The notes under the pieces: model-generated
The model's database searches: none
What the model was told of the DNA's origin: nothing
Seen by the model: only the letters and a program-made list of their open reading frames with translations
Program-made: the position numbers and the translations under genes
Part shown: piece by piece, positions 1-7,707 of the stretch
How positions within the stretch are numbered: position 1 is the first letter of the stretch
Layout of the letters: each line of letters begins with the position of its first letter
Source: an uncultured Bacteroidota bacterium
GTDB taxonomy: Bacteria > Bacteroidota > Bacteroidia > Chitinophagales > Chitinophagaceae
Length of the DNA: 39,751 nt
Direction: 5' to 3'
Assembly (NCBI GenBank): GCA_903821465.1
Contig: CAIJLK010000102.1
Span: 1-39,751, forward strand

Positions 1-5
1 TAGTG

Positions 6-94
6 CGGTGAGGGCGGGATTCGAACCCGCGGTACAGAGTAACCCGTACGGCAGTTTAGCAAACTACTGATTTCAGCCGCTCATCCACCTCACC
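6..94 (-). tRNA. tRNA-Ser (anticodon GCU)
   Basis: Read on the minus strand, a 7-bp acceptor stem GGTGAGG/CCTCACC closes a cloverleaf with a T arm GCGGGTTCGAATCCCGC and a long variable arm, as expected for a class II (Ser/Leu/Tyr) tRNA. The anticodon stem GTAGT/ACTGC encloses the loop TTGCTAA, which gives anticodon GCT and decodes AGC/AGU serine codons. The discriminator base is G, as is usual for tRNA-Ser. The 3' CCA is not encoded, so it must be added after transcription. A consensus promoter lies just upstream. Confidence 0.95.
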
Positions 95-120
95 GTCCTT
101 GCTCTTTTCAGAGAGGGCTG

Positions 121-152
121 CAAAAATAGGGAGCTGCGTTCTAATTGCCAAA
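121..152 (-). promoter_or_regulatory. Bacteroidota-type promoter for tRNA-Ser
   Basis: On the minus strand there is a TTTG (-33) box, exactly 20 nt, then TATTTTTG, which matches the known Bacteroidota sigma-ABfr consensus TTTG/TAnnTTTG. The predicted start of transcription falls about 20 nt before the mature tRNA 5' end. This is the best promoter match in the window. Confidence 0.7.
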
Positions 153-164
153 AAAGGATGCAAT

Positions 165-210
165 AAATATTAAAATAAAAATCCCGAACTGGTTTTAACC
201 GGTTCGGGAT
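165..210 (-). terminator. rho-independent terminator of dnaA
   Basis: The 30-nt sequence 181-210 is an almost perfect inverted repeat (ATCCCGAACTGGTT and its partner, one G-U pair). On the minus strand it is followed by TTTTTATTTTAATATTTATT. It starts 24 nt after the dnaA stop codon, so it ends the dnaA transcript and insulates the tRNA gene. Confidence 0.85.
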
Positions 211-234
211 CAATCTTATAAGTCACTAATAGCC

Positions 235-1668
235 TTACATGGCCGCTAATTGCACTTTCTGCGTCAACTCCATCACGTTCTCACGGAAAATACTGTCCGT
301 ATCCATGAGATCTTTTACAGTCTGACAGGAATGTATCACCGTAGTATGATCACGACCACCAAAGTGCTCCCCAATCGTTTTAAGAGAGTTTTTGGTGAAT
401 GCCTTCGCCAGGTACATTGTAATCTGACGAGCCTGCACTATCTCACGCTTTCTTGTCTTATGTAATAATCTATCATAAGGAACATCGAAATACTCACATA
501 CCATTTTCTGAATGGCATCGATGGTGATTTCTTTGCTGCTGGTCTTCACAAAATTGCGCAACACTTTCTTCGCTAACTCTACATCAATATCTTTCTTATT
601 TAAAGAAGACTGCGCTAATAATGAAATTAAAGCCCCTTCTAATTCACGTACATTGGTATTAATATTATATGCCACATACTTCACTACTTCCTTCGGCATG
701 TCTAAACCATCATTCTTCATTTTCTTCTCCAGGATCTCGATCCTAGTTTCATAATCAGGAATCTGTAGATCGGCACTTAAACCCCAACGGAACCTGCTCA
801 ATAAACGCTCCTGCATGCCATCCAGATCTTTCGGTGGTTTATCAGAAGTTAATACCAATTGCTTTCCACTTTGATGTAAATGGTTGAAGATGGCAAAAAA
901 TGCATCCTGACTCTTCTCAGCCCTGCTAAAGAACTGCACATCATCAATGATCAATACATCGATCAATTGATAAAAGTGGATAAAGTCGTTAATGGCATTA
1001 TTTCTACTATGATCCTGAAATTGATTGATGAATTTTTCGCTGCTCACATATAAAACCACTTTCCCCGGATGGATGCGTTTTACTTCATTACCGATCGATT
1101 GAGCCAAATGCGTTTTTCCTAATCCTACACCACCATAAATAACCAATGGATTAAAAGAGTTTCCTCCTGGCTTCTCTGCCACTGTTTTACCAGCTCTGCG
1201 TGCAACCCGATTGCAATCACCCTCGATAAAAGAATCGAAAGTGTACATATGATTTAATTGAGGATCGATCTGCATTTTCTTTAACCCCGGAATCACAAAT
1301 GGATTCTTAACAGGATTATCAATAACCAATGGAAAATTCATTTCATTGTTATTGTACGTTTTCATATTGCTTGCAGGAATATCCATTGAACCATTACGGC
1401 CATTTGTATTTCCACTGTCAACCATAATGCGATATTCTAAACAAGCTTCTTTTCCTAATTCGCGTTTTAATGTTTTCGCTAATAGGTTTACGTAATGCTC
1501 TTCTAAGTACTCGTAAAAAAATTGACTAGGTACTTGAATCAATAAAACGTTTGCTTTAAGTTCAATGGGTGTTATTGGCTCGAACCAAGTTTTGTAATGT
1601 TGCCATTCTACAATGTCTTTAATAATTTTTAAGCAATTGCTCCAGATTAATTCAGCGTTCTTAGCCAT
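235..1668 (-). CDS. dnaA: Chromosomal replication initiator protein DnaA
   Basis: DnaA binds DnaA boxes at the origin and opens the duplex in an ATP-dependent way. At 477 aa it has normal family length. The N-terminal domain (about 1-85, LIWSNCLKIIKDIVEWQHYKTWFEP) is followed by a poorly conserved Asn-rich linker (about 85-135) and the AAA+ domain, with Walker A GGVGLGKTH at about 179-187 and Walker B LIIDDVQFF. The C-terminal domain IV carries the DnaA signature GGRDHTTVIHSC for box recognition. The ATG start fits the family. The gene stands alone, with a strong terminator behind it. The 160-nt upstream gap holds two DnaA-box-like 9-mers, which suggests autoregulation or a nearby origin. There is no dnaN next door. 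Confidence 0.98.
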   Translation of the reverse strand: MAKNAELIWSNCLKIIKDIVEWQHYKTWFEPITPIELKANVLLIQVPSQFFYEYLEEHYVNLLAKTLKRELGKEACLEYRIMVDSGNTNGRNGSMDIPASNMKTYNNNEMNFPLVIDNPVKNPFVIPGLKKMQIDPQLNHMYTFDSFIEGDCNRVARRAGKTVAEKPGGNSFNPLVIYGGVGLGKTHLAQSIGNEVKRIHPGKVVLYVSSEKFINQFQDHSRNNAINDFIHFYQLIDVLIIDDVQFFSRAEKSQDAFFAIFNHLHQSGKQLVLTSDKPPKDLDGMQERLLSRFRWGLSADLQIPDYETRIEILEKKMKNDGLDMPKEVVKYVAYNINTNVRELEGALISLLAQSSLNKKDIDVELAKKVLRNFVKTSSKEITIDAIQKMVCEYFDVPYDRLLHKTRKREIVQARQITMYLAKAFTKNSLKTIGEHFGGRDHTTVIHSCQTVKDLMDTDSIFRENVMELTQKVQLAAM

Positions 1669-1742
1669 ACAAAATTCTACTTATATAATGAGTTATATTA
1701 TTCAAAGCTTACCAAACCTGGTCACAGTTTCTTTTCAACAAG

Positions 1743-1770
1743 TTATCCATTTTATTTCAAATGTGGAAAA
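1743..1770 (-). promoter_or_regulatory. Two DnaA-box-like sites upstream of dnaA
   Basis: TTATCCATT (1743-1751, plus strand) and TGTGGAAAA (1762-1770, whose reverse complement is TTTTCCACA) each resemble the DnaA box TTATCCACA. They lie in opposite orientation 10 nt apart, in AT-rich DNA 75-102 nt before the dnaA start. This arrangement is typical of DnaA autoregulation. It could also be an edge of oriC, but too few boxes are present to claim an origin. Confidence 0.45.
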
Positions 1771-1828
1771 CTTAAAAAAATAATTAAGGGGCTGCAATAT
1801 GTACACTTTATGTTGAAAAAAAAATTTT

Positions 1829-2764
1829 TTATTTCGTTGATTTATTCCCTATAATAATTGTTTTTGTATTAGGTGTTTTTGAATTGTTATATGATGAAAT
1901 ATTGTAATCTAATTGACCTAGTTGAATTCCAGCCCAACCGACCTGATTTACGAGCACTTCATTTTGTCTTTTATTCACGTATTTTCTTGGTGTTTCAAAG
2001 AACCTATGCGTGTGTCCACCAATAATTAAATCTATATCGTAGCTCTCTTTTGACAAAATTTCGTCACTTACTTTTACATCTTCGTATTTGTCTCCTAAGT
2101 GAGACAAACAAATTATCATGTCGCATCCCTGTTTTTTTAAAATCTCTGCTGTTCTATTTGCTGCTGCTATAGGGTCTTGGTAGATGGTTTTTTCATATAA
2201 ATTTTCTGGTACTAATCCTTGTAATTCAATACCAATTCCGAGTACCCCAATTTTGCTTTTCCCTTTTTTGAAAATTTTATACGGAATAGTTTTTTGTTCT
2301 AACGCTGTTCCTGTAAAGTCGTAATTGCAAATGATGATCGGAAATGTGGCATGCACTAATTGATTCGCAAAATTTTCAATCCCTCCATCAAAATCATGAT
2401 TACCCATTGTAGCAGCATCATATCCCATCATGCTCATGGCTTTGATCTCAGGCTCTCCCTTATACATATTGAAATAGGGTGTGCCCTGAAAAATATCTCC
2501 TGCATCTAATAATAATAGATGTTCTTTTTCTTTTCTGATCTGCGAAATTAAAGCAGCCCTTGCCGCTACCCCACCCAATCCCTGATTTCTAGTGCCATCC
2601 ATCGGAAAGGGTTCTAATCTGCTATGTACATCATTAGTATGCAATATGGTAAACTGCGATGCCCTGCTTGTGGCTGCTGCCATACCGGGCAATAATGATG
2701 CAGTTAATATTGCTGCACTTGCCGCTGCAGTTTGCTGAATAAATTTTCTTCTACTAGTTTGCAT
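1829..2764 (-). CDS. Tat-exported metallophosphatase (catalytic half of a 5'-nucleotidase/UshA-type enzyme)
   Basis: This is a calcineurin-like metallophosphoesterase of the UshA/5'-nucleotidase family that probably hydrolyses nucleotides or other phosphoesters outside the cytoplasm. The N-terminus (SRRKFIQ, then an Ala-rich hydrophobic stretch to about residue 31) is a twin-arginine signal. The family motifs are all present: NDVHSR (D45, H47), DAGD (87-90), GNHD (121-124), SHLG (H222) and GGHTHRFF (249-256). The substrate-binding C-domain is absent. At 311 aa this is only the N-terminal half of UshA, and the C-domain is encoded by the gene immediately upstream, whose end overlaps this start by 11 bp. 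The two are therefore translationally coupled and likely act together. The substrate is not predictable from sequence. Confidence 0.88.
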   Translation of the reverse strand: MQTSRRKFIQQTAAASAAILTASLLPGMAAATSRASQFTILHTNDVHSRLEPFPMDGTRNQGLGGVAARAALISQIRKEKEHLLLLDAGDIFQGTPYFNMYKGEPEIKAMSMMGYDAATMGNHDFDGGIENFANQLVHATFPIIICNYDFTGTALEQKTIPYKIFKKGKSKIGVLGIGIELQGLVPENLYEKTIYQDPIAAANRTAEILKKQGCDMIICLSHLGDKYEDVKVSDEILSKESYDIDLIIGGHTHRFFETPRKYVNKRQNEVLVNQVGWAGIQLGQLDYNISSYNNSKTPNTKTIIIGNKSTK

Positions 2765-3497
2765 TGACTACCCTGTTTTCGATGTTAGAATCAATTGTTT
2801 TGCCCTTTGCCGTGCTTGCTACTGTATACTCCAATAAGGCGTCGCGTAATAAATAACCTCTGTTCTCCTGTGCAATTCCTTTTAACATGCTACAATCACT
2901 TCCCCCATTGGCTACATAATCGGAATTAGCAATCAAATATTTGGCATGCAGATCCAATGGCTTTCCTGCAATCATGATATGCACCGCTTTTTTGTCTTTG
3001 ATCTCCATAGTGATTCCACTTGAAGGCCATCCCCCATCAATAGCCGTCTTATCTAAAAACTGCTGCAATACAGACCCATTAATCTCTTGCAATACCACTA
3101 AATTGTCGAATGGCATGAGTTCGAAAATTTGTCCCACTGTTACATTTCCCTTTGCGATATAAGAACGAACACCTCCATAATTCACAAAAGCTGCGTCTAC
3201 TTTTTTACCAAACTTAATTTCAACCATCTCCTTCATCGCATCGGCCATAAAATTTCCAATTTCAGATTCAGGCTGTTTCTTGTACAACCCTCTTTCTGAA
3301 ATGCCGATCACTTTTCCCATCGTTGATTTGAGCTGATTACCATAGGGCGCAATTAAACGAACAAGCGAGGAGTCGACAAATACCTGTTTATTAACTTGAT
3401 AACCCTGGAATTGAACTACAGATTGTTGCGGTGCAGGTTTACAGGAAATAGCCAGTAGCAATACTAAAGCAATTCCAATCTTCCTTATTTGATACAT
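2754..3497 (-). CDS. 5'-nucleotidase C-terminal-domain lipoprotein
   Basis: This is the stand-alone 5'-nucleotidase C-terminal domain (5_nucleotid_C), which in UshA-type enzymes forms the nucleoside-binding pocket. The N-terminus MYQIRKIGIALVLLLAISC is a lipoprotein signal with lipobox LAIS-C19. The recognisable family features are ESEIGNFMADAM, AAFVNYGGVRSYI, GQIFELMPFDNLVV and the ANSDYVANGGSDCSML block. It is followed by the Tat-exported catalytic half, which it overlaps by 11 bp. The residues after Cys (KPAPQQ) do not form the acidic surface-export signal described in Bacteroidota, so a periplasm-facing anchor is more likely. A near-consensus promoter (TTTG, 18 nt, TAAAATTG) lies about 60 nt upstream and overlaps the divergent promoter of the DUF3127 gene. 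Confidence 0.87.
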   Translation of the reverse strand: MYQIRKIGIALVLLLAISCKPAPQQSVVQFQGYQVNKQVFVDSSLVRLIAPYGNQLKSTMGKVIGISERGLYKKQPESEIGNFMADAMKEMVEIKFGKKVDAAFVNYGGVRSYIAKGNVTVGQIFELMPFDNLVVLQEINGSVLQQFLDKTAIDGGWPSSGITMEIKDKKAVHIMIAGKPLDLHAKYLIANSDYVANGGSDCSMLKGIAQENRGYLLRDALLEYTVASTAKGKTIDSNIENRVVNAN

Positions 3498-3542
3498 AAT
3501 AAAGTGTTACCATAGGAAGGTACTGATTATCGTGGATAGATG

Positions 3543-3575
3543 ATTGCTTTTTAGCCAATTTTAAGCTTAGATTTG
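3543..3575 (+). promoter_or_regulatory. Promoter of the DUF3127 gene
   Basis: ATTG, 21 nt, then TAGATTTG matches the Bacteroidota TTTG/TAnnTTTG promoter closely. Transcription would start near 3582, giving a leader of about 15 nt before the ATG at 3597. This also argues against the TTG start of the ORF track at 3573, which lies inside the -7 box. Confidence 0.5.
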
Positions 3576-3596
3576 CCGTTTCAAACAAAAGCAATC

Positions 3597-3971
3597 ATGT
3601 CATACGAAATAATAGGAAAATTAGTAGCCCGATTCGATATCGTGCAGAGAACAGAAACTTTTAAAACACGCGAATTCGTGATTGAAAAGTCAGAAGATAT
3701 TAATGGTAGAACCATCACGAATTATGTGAAGTTCCAGTGCGTACAAGATAAAACAGCCATGGTTGATAGATTTAATCTTGGCGATGAAGTAAAAGTGCAG
3801 TTCAATATCAAGGGCACTAAATGGGTAAAAGATGGCAAAGAAAACTATATCACCAACCTAGATGCCTGGAGAATGGAGACCGTTAAAATAAGTCAGGATA
3901 CACCAGCCGATACTACTAATTATAATGATATGCCTCCAACCCTCGATGCGGTGGATGATCTACCATTCTAA
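3597..3971 (+). CDS. DUF3127 protein with an SSB-like acidic C-terminal tip
   Basis: This is a small (124 aa) Bacteroidota protein that I recognise as DUF3127. Its pattern of short beta strands (EIIGKLVARFDIVQ, FKTREFVIEKSE, YVKFQCVQDK, LGDEVKVQFNIKGTKW) suggests an OB-fold. The domain covers about residues 1-100, and a low-complexity linker leads to the terminal DAVDDLPF. That tip resembles the acidic, Phe-ending tail by which SSB recruits repair and replication proteins. I chose the ATG at 3597 because the TTG at 3573 lies within the promoter and the family begins MSYEI or similar. A single-stranded DNA-binding role is inference from the fold pattern and tail; the family has no established function that I know of. 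Confidence 0.8.
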   Translation: MSYEIIGKLVARFDIVQRTETFKTREFVIEKSEDINGRTITNYVKFQCVQDKTAMVDRFNLGDEVKVQFNIKGTKWVKDGKENYITNLDAWRMETVKISQDTPADTTNYNDMPPTLDAVDDLPF

Positions 3972-4012
3972 TACAACTACTTTTTTAGGATAAAAACCTA
4001 ACAGTAATTTTT

Positions 4013-5614
4013 ATGCAAAAAGAAATTAGCCTTAAACTAAAACCTTCGGAAGCTGCCGATAACGAAATTGTCAAAGACTTTATCGCAAAATCAATTGGCC
4101 TTCCCATTGATCAGGTAAGCGGATTTTATCGCAGCAAAGAATCGATCGATGCCAGAAGCAGTAAACAGGTCTGGATCAATTTAAGCCTCAAGGCTTTTAT
4201 CAATGAGCCCTTTGTTCTTCGCCCAACAATTCAAATAGATTTTCGCGATGTTTCTAAGGCTGAGAAAAAAGTTGTGATTGTGGGGGCGGGACCAGCCGGA
4301 CTCTTTGCGGCGCTTCAATTAATTGAGTTGGGTATTCAGCCAATCATTTTAGAAAGAGGTAAAGATGTTCGAGCACGACGAAGAGATCTTGCAATTCTTA
4401 ATCGTGAAGGCATCGTAAATCCTGAAAGTAATTACTGTTTTGGAGAAGGTGGTGCTGGCACTTATAGCGATGGCAAACTCTATACACGTAGTTCTAAACG
4501 TGGTGATATCAATCGCATTTTAAATATTCTTTTTCAATTTGGTGCCGAGGAAAATGTATTGTACGAAGCACATCCACATATTGGCACTAATAAACTACCG
4601 CATATTATAACGGCTATCAGAAAACAAATTGTGGACTGTGGCGGTCAATTCTTATTTGAAAAAAAGGTCACCCGTTTTATCATTGAAGTCAATAGCATCA
4701 AAGCTGTTGAAACAGCCGATGGCAATAGATTTGATGCCCATGCCGTAATTCTTGCAACCGGACATTCTGCCCGCGATATTTTTGAATTATTGCATCGCCA
4801 AAATATTCTGATCGAAGCAAAACCCTTTGCACTTGGAGTTCGGATCGAACACCCACAAGCATTGATCGATCGCATTCAATATCATTGCATCACACGCGAC
4901 GAACATCTTCCACCCGCGAGTTATGGGTTGGTTGAACAGGTGAATGAAAGAGGTGTATTTAGTTTCTGCATGTGCCCCGGAGGGATCATTGCCCCAGCTG
5001 CAACGAGTGAGGGTGAATTAGTTGTAAACGGATGGAGCCCTAGTAAAAGAAATAATCCATTTGCCAATAGTGGCATGGTAGTGCAAGTGGCGATAGAGGA
5101 TGCAATTGTTTATTTCAAAAAAAATAATCCAGATGCAGCTCATTTGCATGATGCTACAAATCCTTTATTACTAATGCATTTTCAGAGGGCAGTAGAACAA
5201 GCCTGTTTTAAAGCCGGCGGGGGAAAATTAGTAGCACCCGCACAACGCATGGTTGATTTTACACGCAACAAATCTTCCATTGATTTACCTGATAATAGTT
5301 ATTTACCCGGCACCATTTCAACTAATCTTTCTGAAGTATTACCTTCTTTTATACATAAAAGTTTGCAAGGAGGCTTCAATGCATTCGGAAAAAAAATGAA
5401 TGGCTATTTAACCAACGACGCAGTAGTGGTTGCAACCGAAAGCAGAACATCATCGCCAGTAAGAATTCCGCGTAATGCAGAAACATTTGCGCATCCTCAA
5501 ATCAAGAACCTCTACCCATGTGGCGAAGGTGCTGGATTTGCTGGAGGTATTGTGAGCGCTGCAATGGACGGAGAAAAATGTGCACAGTTCTGTGCCCTTC
5601 AATTAGTTAATTAA
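4013..5614 (+). CDS. FAD-dependent dehydrogenase of the COG2509 type
   Basis: This is a cytoplasmic flavoprotein of 533 aa. An N-terminal domain of about 85 residues (KLKPSEAADNEIVKDFIAKSIGL, then DARSSKQVWINLSLKA) is typical of the uncharacterised COG2509 group. The Rossmann FAD motif VVIVGAGPAGLFAALQL follows, with LERGKDVRARRRD ending the second strand. Later family blocks are CFGEGGAGTYSDGKL, VILATGHSARDIFELL, SFCMCPGGIIAPAAT and the C-terminal NLYPCGEGAGFAGGIVSAAMDG, which completes the FAD site. The physiological substrate is not known. The stop codon overlaps the stop of the convergent downstream gene by 4 bp, with no room for a terminator between them. Confidence 0.9.
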   Translation: MQKEISLKLKPSEAADNEIVKDFIAKSIGLPIDQVSGFYRSKESIDARSSKQVWINLSLKAFINEPFVLRPTIQIDFRDVSKAEKKVVIVGAGPAGLFAALQLIELGIQPIILERGKDVRARRRDLAILNREGIVNPESNYCFGEGGAGTYSDGKLYTRSSKRGDINRILNILFQFGAEENVLYEAHPHIGTNKLPHIITAIRKQIVDCGGQFLFEKKVTRFIIEVNSIKAVETADGNRFDAHAVILATGHSARDIFELLHRQNILIEAKPFALGVRIEHPQALIDRIQYHCITRDEHLPPASYGLVEQVNERGVFSFCMCPGGIIAPAATSEGELVVNGWSPSKRNNPFANSGMVVQVAIEDAIVYFKKNNPDAAHLHDATNPLLLMHFQRAVEQACFKAGGGKLVAPAQRMVDFTRNKSSIDLPDNSYLPGTISTNLSEVLPSFIHKSLQGGFNAFGKKMNGYLTNDAVVVATESRTSSPVRIPRNAETFAHPQIKNLYPCGEGAGFAGGIVSAAMDGEKCAQFCALQLVN

Positions 5615-6609
5615 TACTCTTCTTTTATAGCAGTTGCTTTTTTGGCAATTAATTTATCAGTAGCGATGAGTCCGTTTTTCTGAAAGTCTTTTAAATCAGC
5701 TTTCAATGACGCCTCATCTGCCTTACTATAATCATTGTTTAAATTTTGCAAATCTGGTTTCCCTCCATCTACCCATGCTGTATAATAAAAATCAGCGATC
5801 AAATTTGATGAAGAAATAAGCTGATCATTAATAGAGTTTTTTAAAGAAACCGCATAGGCTTTTGCAAATTCACTAGTATAATATTTGTAAGTTTTCCCCT
5901 TACGGATTTGTGTACGAAATTTCTGCTCACTAGTAAATGACTTACTCACTTCTTTCTCCTTCATAAACATATCTGCTACTAATGCAGCAGCAGATCTTAC
6001 GGCTGTCCAAATAGCTTGATCAGGATGTTTTAAATATTTTGCTTCATGATTTGAATACAAAGTGTAATTAGAAATCTCAATTTCAGGAATCATCGATTCC
6101 CATAAACTATGTATTCCTTTCTGATCAGTAAACTGGCCATCATAGTTAACTGTTGTATGCAAAGGAACATGTGCATCCGATATATAATGACCTATATCAG
6201 ATGCATAAAAAAGAATACTGTCTTTATTCTGCGAACGAAACGCTTCTGTGAGTTTGCCCTTTATATATATTACATGATAAGGAACATAACCGTATTTCAG
6301 CAAACTATCTTTTGTATATTTTTTTACAGCTTCTTCCCAGCCTAGAGGCATATCATTTACTGCATTCTTACCAAACATTTCCAAATCAATAAAGTGTTTG
6401 GTTGCTTCTGTACTATCCTTGCTCCTACGAATATCTGGCCTGGATGCATCATACACCAACTTGTCTTTATGCTTATAGAAAAACGGGCGAATTGATTTGG
6501 GCAATTCGTAGATTGCTAATTGCTGCACTGTCTTATGTACTAAAAAACCCCAGCTGCTCATTAAAATGCAGATACTGAGTAAACTTATCGTAATAAAAAT
6601 CTTCTTCAT
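5611..6609 (-). CDS. Exported zinc-dependent phospholipase C / S1-P1 nuclease-like protein
   Basis: The protein has an N-terminal signal peptide (KKIFITISLLSICILMSS) and then a mature start rich in metal ligands. Seen from the ATG at 6609 these are W20 and H25 (WGFLVH), D59 (SRPDIRR), H72 (TKHFIDLE), H141-x3-D145 and H151 (HYISDAHVPLH), and H167-x3-E171 (HSLWE). This Trp/His/Asp order is that of the trinuclear-zinc fold shared by Bacillus PLC and S1/P1 nuclease. The final H-x3-E favours the phospholipase C side, since nucleases have H-x3-D. Substrate (phospholipid or nucleic acid) is undecided. The track start at 6615 is GTG; the ATG two codons later is preferred. The protein is periplasmic or surface-located. 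Confidence 0.8.
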   Translation of the reverse strand: MKKIFITISLLSICILMSSWGFLVHKTVQQLAIYELPKSIRPFFYKHKDKLVYDASRPDIRRSKDSTEATKHFIDLEMFGKNAVNDMPLGWEEAVKKYTKDSLLKYGYVPYHVIYIKGKLTEAFRSQNKDSILFYASDIGHYISDAHVPLHTTVNYDGQFTDQKGIHSLWESMIPEIEISNYTLYSNHEAKYLKHPDQAIWTAVRSAAALVADMFMKEKEVSKSFTSEQKFRTQIRKGKTYKYYTSEFAKAYAVSLKNSINDQLISSSNLIADFYYTAWVDGGKPDLQNLNNDYSKADEASLKADLKDFQKNGLIATDKLIAKKATAIKEEY

Positions 6610-6670
6610 GATCACTGGGGGGCGATGGATTAACCTGCAAGTTTAAGCTTTATAAATTCAATCTGTAATA

Positions 6671-6706
6671 TTTGTATGATTGGTGCTACTTACGTTATAG
6701 TTTTTG
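6671..6706 (+). promoter_or_regulatory. Probable promoter of the NatAB-type exporter operon
   Basis: TTTG at 6671-6674 is followed after 23 nt by TAGTTTTTG (6698-6706). This is the Bacteroidota promoter with one extra base within the -7 box and a slightly long spacer. It leaves a leader of about 45 nt before the ATP-binding gene. It is a partial match only. Confidence 0.35.
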
Positions 6707-6759
6707 CTTAATTTAACTAACTTATATAACCAATTCATTAGATCTGAAACCAAACTGCT

Positions 6760-7698
6760 ATGAGTAAAATTCTGGAACTGAAAAATCTGAAGAAATACTA
6801 CGCTACCCAAAAAGCGGTAGACGATATTAGCTTCTCTATTGAAAAAGGAAGCATATTTGGATTACTCGGACCCAATGGTGCCGGTAAGACCACTTTATTA
6901 CGAATGATCACTGGGATCTTTTATCCCGATCAGGGGGAGATTATTTTAGATGGACAAACTTTTGATCCGATCAACGATATTATTAAGATCGGATATATGC
7001 CAGAAGAAAGAGGCTTATATAAAAAAATGAAAATTGGCGACCAAGCCCTATACCTAGCCCAATTAAAAGGCTTGAGTAAGACAGAGGCAATGGCTAAGAT
7101 CAAATTCTGGTTTAAAAGACTAGAAATGGAAAGTTGGTGGAACAAAAAAGTAGAGGACCTGAGTAAGGGGATGAGCCAAAAATTACAATTCGTGATTACC
7201 GTTTTACACGAACCAAAACTCATTATTTTGGATGAACCATTCAGCGGACTCGACCCTGTTAATGCCAATTTGATCAAAGATGAGATTTATGGATTGGCTC
7301 AACGCGGTTGTACTGTAATTTTTAGTACACACCGAATGGAACAAGTAGAAGAGATCTGCGACCATATTGTGCTAGTAAATCTAGGCAAGAAAATTTTAGA
7401 TGGTACAGTGTCTGGCATCAAACAACAATTCAAGGAAAATATCTATAGCATAAAAGTACAAGAGATGCCTGCTGCAATAAGTAGCGATGCATTTAATATT
7501 GTTGACCAGACCGCTAACATGCTTACAGTAAAAATCAATGAAGGAAAGAACAGTAACGATGTGTTGAAATATTTTATTCAACAAAACCTAACTATCGAAT
7601 CCTTTAATGAGGTGTTACCTACACTTAATGATATTTTCATTAACCTGGTAGAAGGCACAAAAGCAACTACTCGCGCATTTCAACCACTTAACGACTAA
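6760..7698 (+). CDS. ABC transporter ATP-binding protein (NatA-like)
   Basis: This is the ATPase subunit of an ABC exporter, 312 aa. Walker A GPNGAGKTT is at about 38-46, the signature LSKGMSQ at about 134-140, and Walker B LIILDEPFSGLDP at about 154-166. The switch His is in FSTHRMEQVEEI. The domain ends near 220, and a C-terminal extension of about 90 residues (ending with LNDIFINLVEG) is typical of NatA-type and other DUF4162-containing exporters. The permease gene follows after 9 nt, so the two form one transcript and one complex. The substrate cannot be read from the sequence; NatA refers to family resemblance, not to proven sodium export. Confidence 0.92.
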   Translation: MSKILELKNLKKYYATQKAVDDISFSIEKGSIFGLLGPNGAGKTTLLRMITGIFYPDQGEIILDGQTFDPINDIIKIGYMPEERGLYKKMKIGDQALYLAQLKGLSKTEAMAKIKFWFKRLEMESWWNKKVEDLSKGMSQKLQFVITVLHEPKLIILDEPFSGLDPVNANLIKDEIYGLAQRGCTVIFSTHRMEQVEEICDHIVLVNLGKKILDGTVSGIKQQFKENIYSIKVQEMPAAISSDAFNIVDQTANMLTVKINEGKNSNDVLKYFIQQNLTIESFNEVLPTLNDIFINLVEGTKATTRAFQPLND

Positions 7699-7707
7699 TT
7701 AACTGTT

